NCBI GenBank assembly: GCA_030598385.1
Contig: JAUVQB010000094.1
Coordinates: 1 to 6,222 of the forward strand
Length of the DNA: 6,222 bases
Direction of reading: 5' to 3'
Origin: Alphaproteobacteria bacterium
Lineage (GTDB): Bacteria > Pseudomonadota > Alphaproteobacteria > Kiloniellales > JAKSDN01
Both the position numbers and the translations under genes were made by a program. The notes beneath the pieces were generated by a model. It made no database searches, was not told the origin of the DNA, and worked only from the letters and a program-made list of their open reading frames with translations. Shown here in pieces: positions 5,853 to 6,222 of this stretch. How positions within the stretch are numbered: the stretch's first letter is position 1; each line of letters starts with the position of its first letter.

Positions 5853-6222
5853 ATGACATCGACCATGACTTCGGCCATCGACTTCTATTTCGATTTCTCC
5901 AGCCCCTACGGCTATCTCGCGGCCCAGGCGATCGACGATATCGGCGCGCGCCACGGCATCGACGTCGCCTGGCGGCCGTTCCTGCTTGGGGCGGTGTTCA
6001 AGATCACCGGCGCCCAGCCCCTGCCGCATACGCCGATGAAGGATGTCTACGCGGCGGTCGACATGCCCCGCGCGGCCCGCCTTCTGGGCGTGCCGTTCGT
6101 CGCGCCCGAGCCTTTTCCGTTCCAGTCCGTGGCGGCGTGCCGCGCCTATTACTGGCTGGCGGAGGAAGACCCGGCCCGCTCGCGAGATTTCGCCAGGGCT
6201 GTGTTCAACGGCGCCTTCGGCG
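5853..6222 (+). CDS. 2-hydroxychromene-2-carboxylate isomerase-like DsbA-family protein, 3' truncated by the window
   Basis: N-terminal 123 codons of a DsbA-fold, glutathione S-transferase kappa-like protein of the 2-hydroxychromene-2-carboxylate isomerase family. In naphthalene degradation the family isomerises 2-hydroxychromene-2-carboxylate using glutathione; many relatives act on unknown substrates. The start of the fold is clear: IDFYFDFSSPYGYLA (9-23), with a Ser before Pro (Ser 17) in the position of the family's catalytic Ser and no CxxC as in true DsbA. Then WRPFLLGAVFKITG (about 41-54) and LGVPFVAPEPFPFQS follow, all typical. The gene runs off the window end; family members are about 200 residues. 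ATG 5853 follows AAGG (5845-5848) by only 4 bases; ATG 5865 is an alternative four codons later. Its 7-base spacing from the SDR implies cotranscription. Confidence 0.86.
   Translation, partial: MTSTMTSAIDFYFDFSSPYGYLAAQAIDDIGARHGIDVAWRPFLLGAVFKITGAQPLPHTPMKDVYAAVDMPRAARLLGVPFVAPEPFPFQSVAACRAYYWLAEEDPARSRDFARAVFNGAFG

Noticed and set aside
5132..5878. A 248-codon - strand open frame opposite the SDR gene
   Set aside because: The + strand shows an intact SDR catalytic tetrad and cofactor motif; the antisense translation shows no domain.

Overview
The window is 6.2 kb of GC-rich bacterial DNA in which every credible gene lies on the + strand. Strong G/C preference at third codon positions and protein families typical of catabolic gene sets suggest a proteobacterium, most likely an alphaproteobacterium of the Rhodospirillales/Rhizobiales kind. 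The taxonomic call is inference from composition and family content only.

Layout. (1) About 129-1766: a thiamine-diphosphate (ThDP) enzyme of the acetolactate synthase-like superfamily, with a probable GTG start. (2) 1809-2852: an NAD(P)-dependent 2-hydroxyacid dehydrogenase of the Ldh_2 (malate/L-lactate dehydrogenase) family. (3) 2839-3631: a broken MmgE/PrpD-family gene. It overlaps the dehydrogenase end by 14 bases, lacks the middle of the protein and carries a +1 frameshift in a run of five G. (4) 3632-3750: a 119-base gap with a possible promoter. (5) 3751-4938: a complete thiolase. (6) 4946-5125: a 59-residue cysteine-rich DUF1272 protein that is easily missed. (7) 5162-5845: a short-chain dehydrogenase/reductase with a TTG start. 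(8) 5853-6222: the N-terminal part of a DsbA-fold 2-hydroxychromene-2-carboxylate isomerase-like protein, cut by the window end.

Working together. The first three genes are tightly spaced and look like one catabolic operon for a hydroxy- or oxo-carboxylic acid. A MmgE/PrpD protein would hydrate or dehydrate a carboxylic acid, the Ldh_2 enzyme would oxidise a 2-hydroxyacid to a 2-oxoacid, and the ThDP enzyme would decarboxylate or ligate the 2-oxoacid. The MmgE/PrpD step now appears lost. The last four genes (thiolase, DUF1272, SDR, isomerase-like) have gaps of 7, 36 and 7 bases and form a second probable transcription unit, of a kind often seen with fatty-acyl or aromatic-compound degradation. 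Actual substrates cannot be read from the sequence.

I found no RNA gene, CRISPR array, insertion sequence or other mobile element, and no convincing undescribed system. The most notable item is the decayed MmgE/PrpD gene inside an otherwise intact operon.
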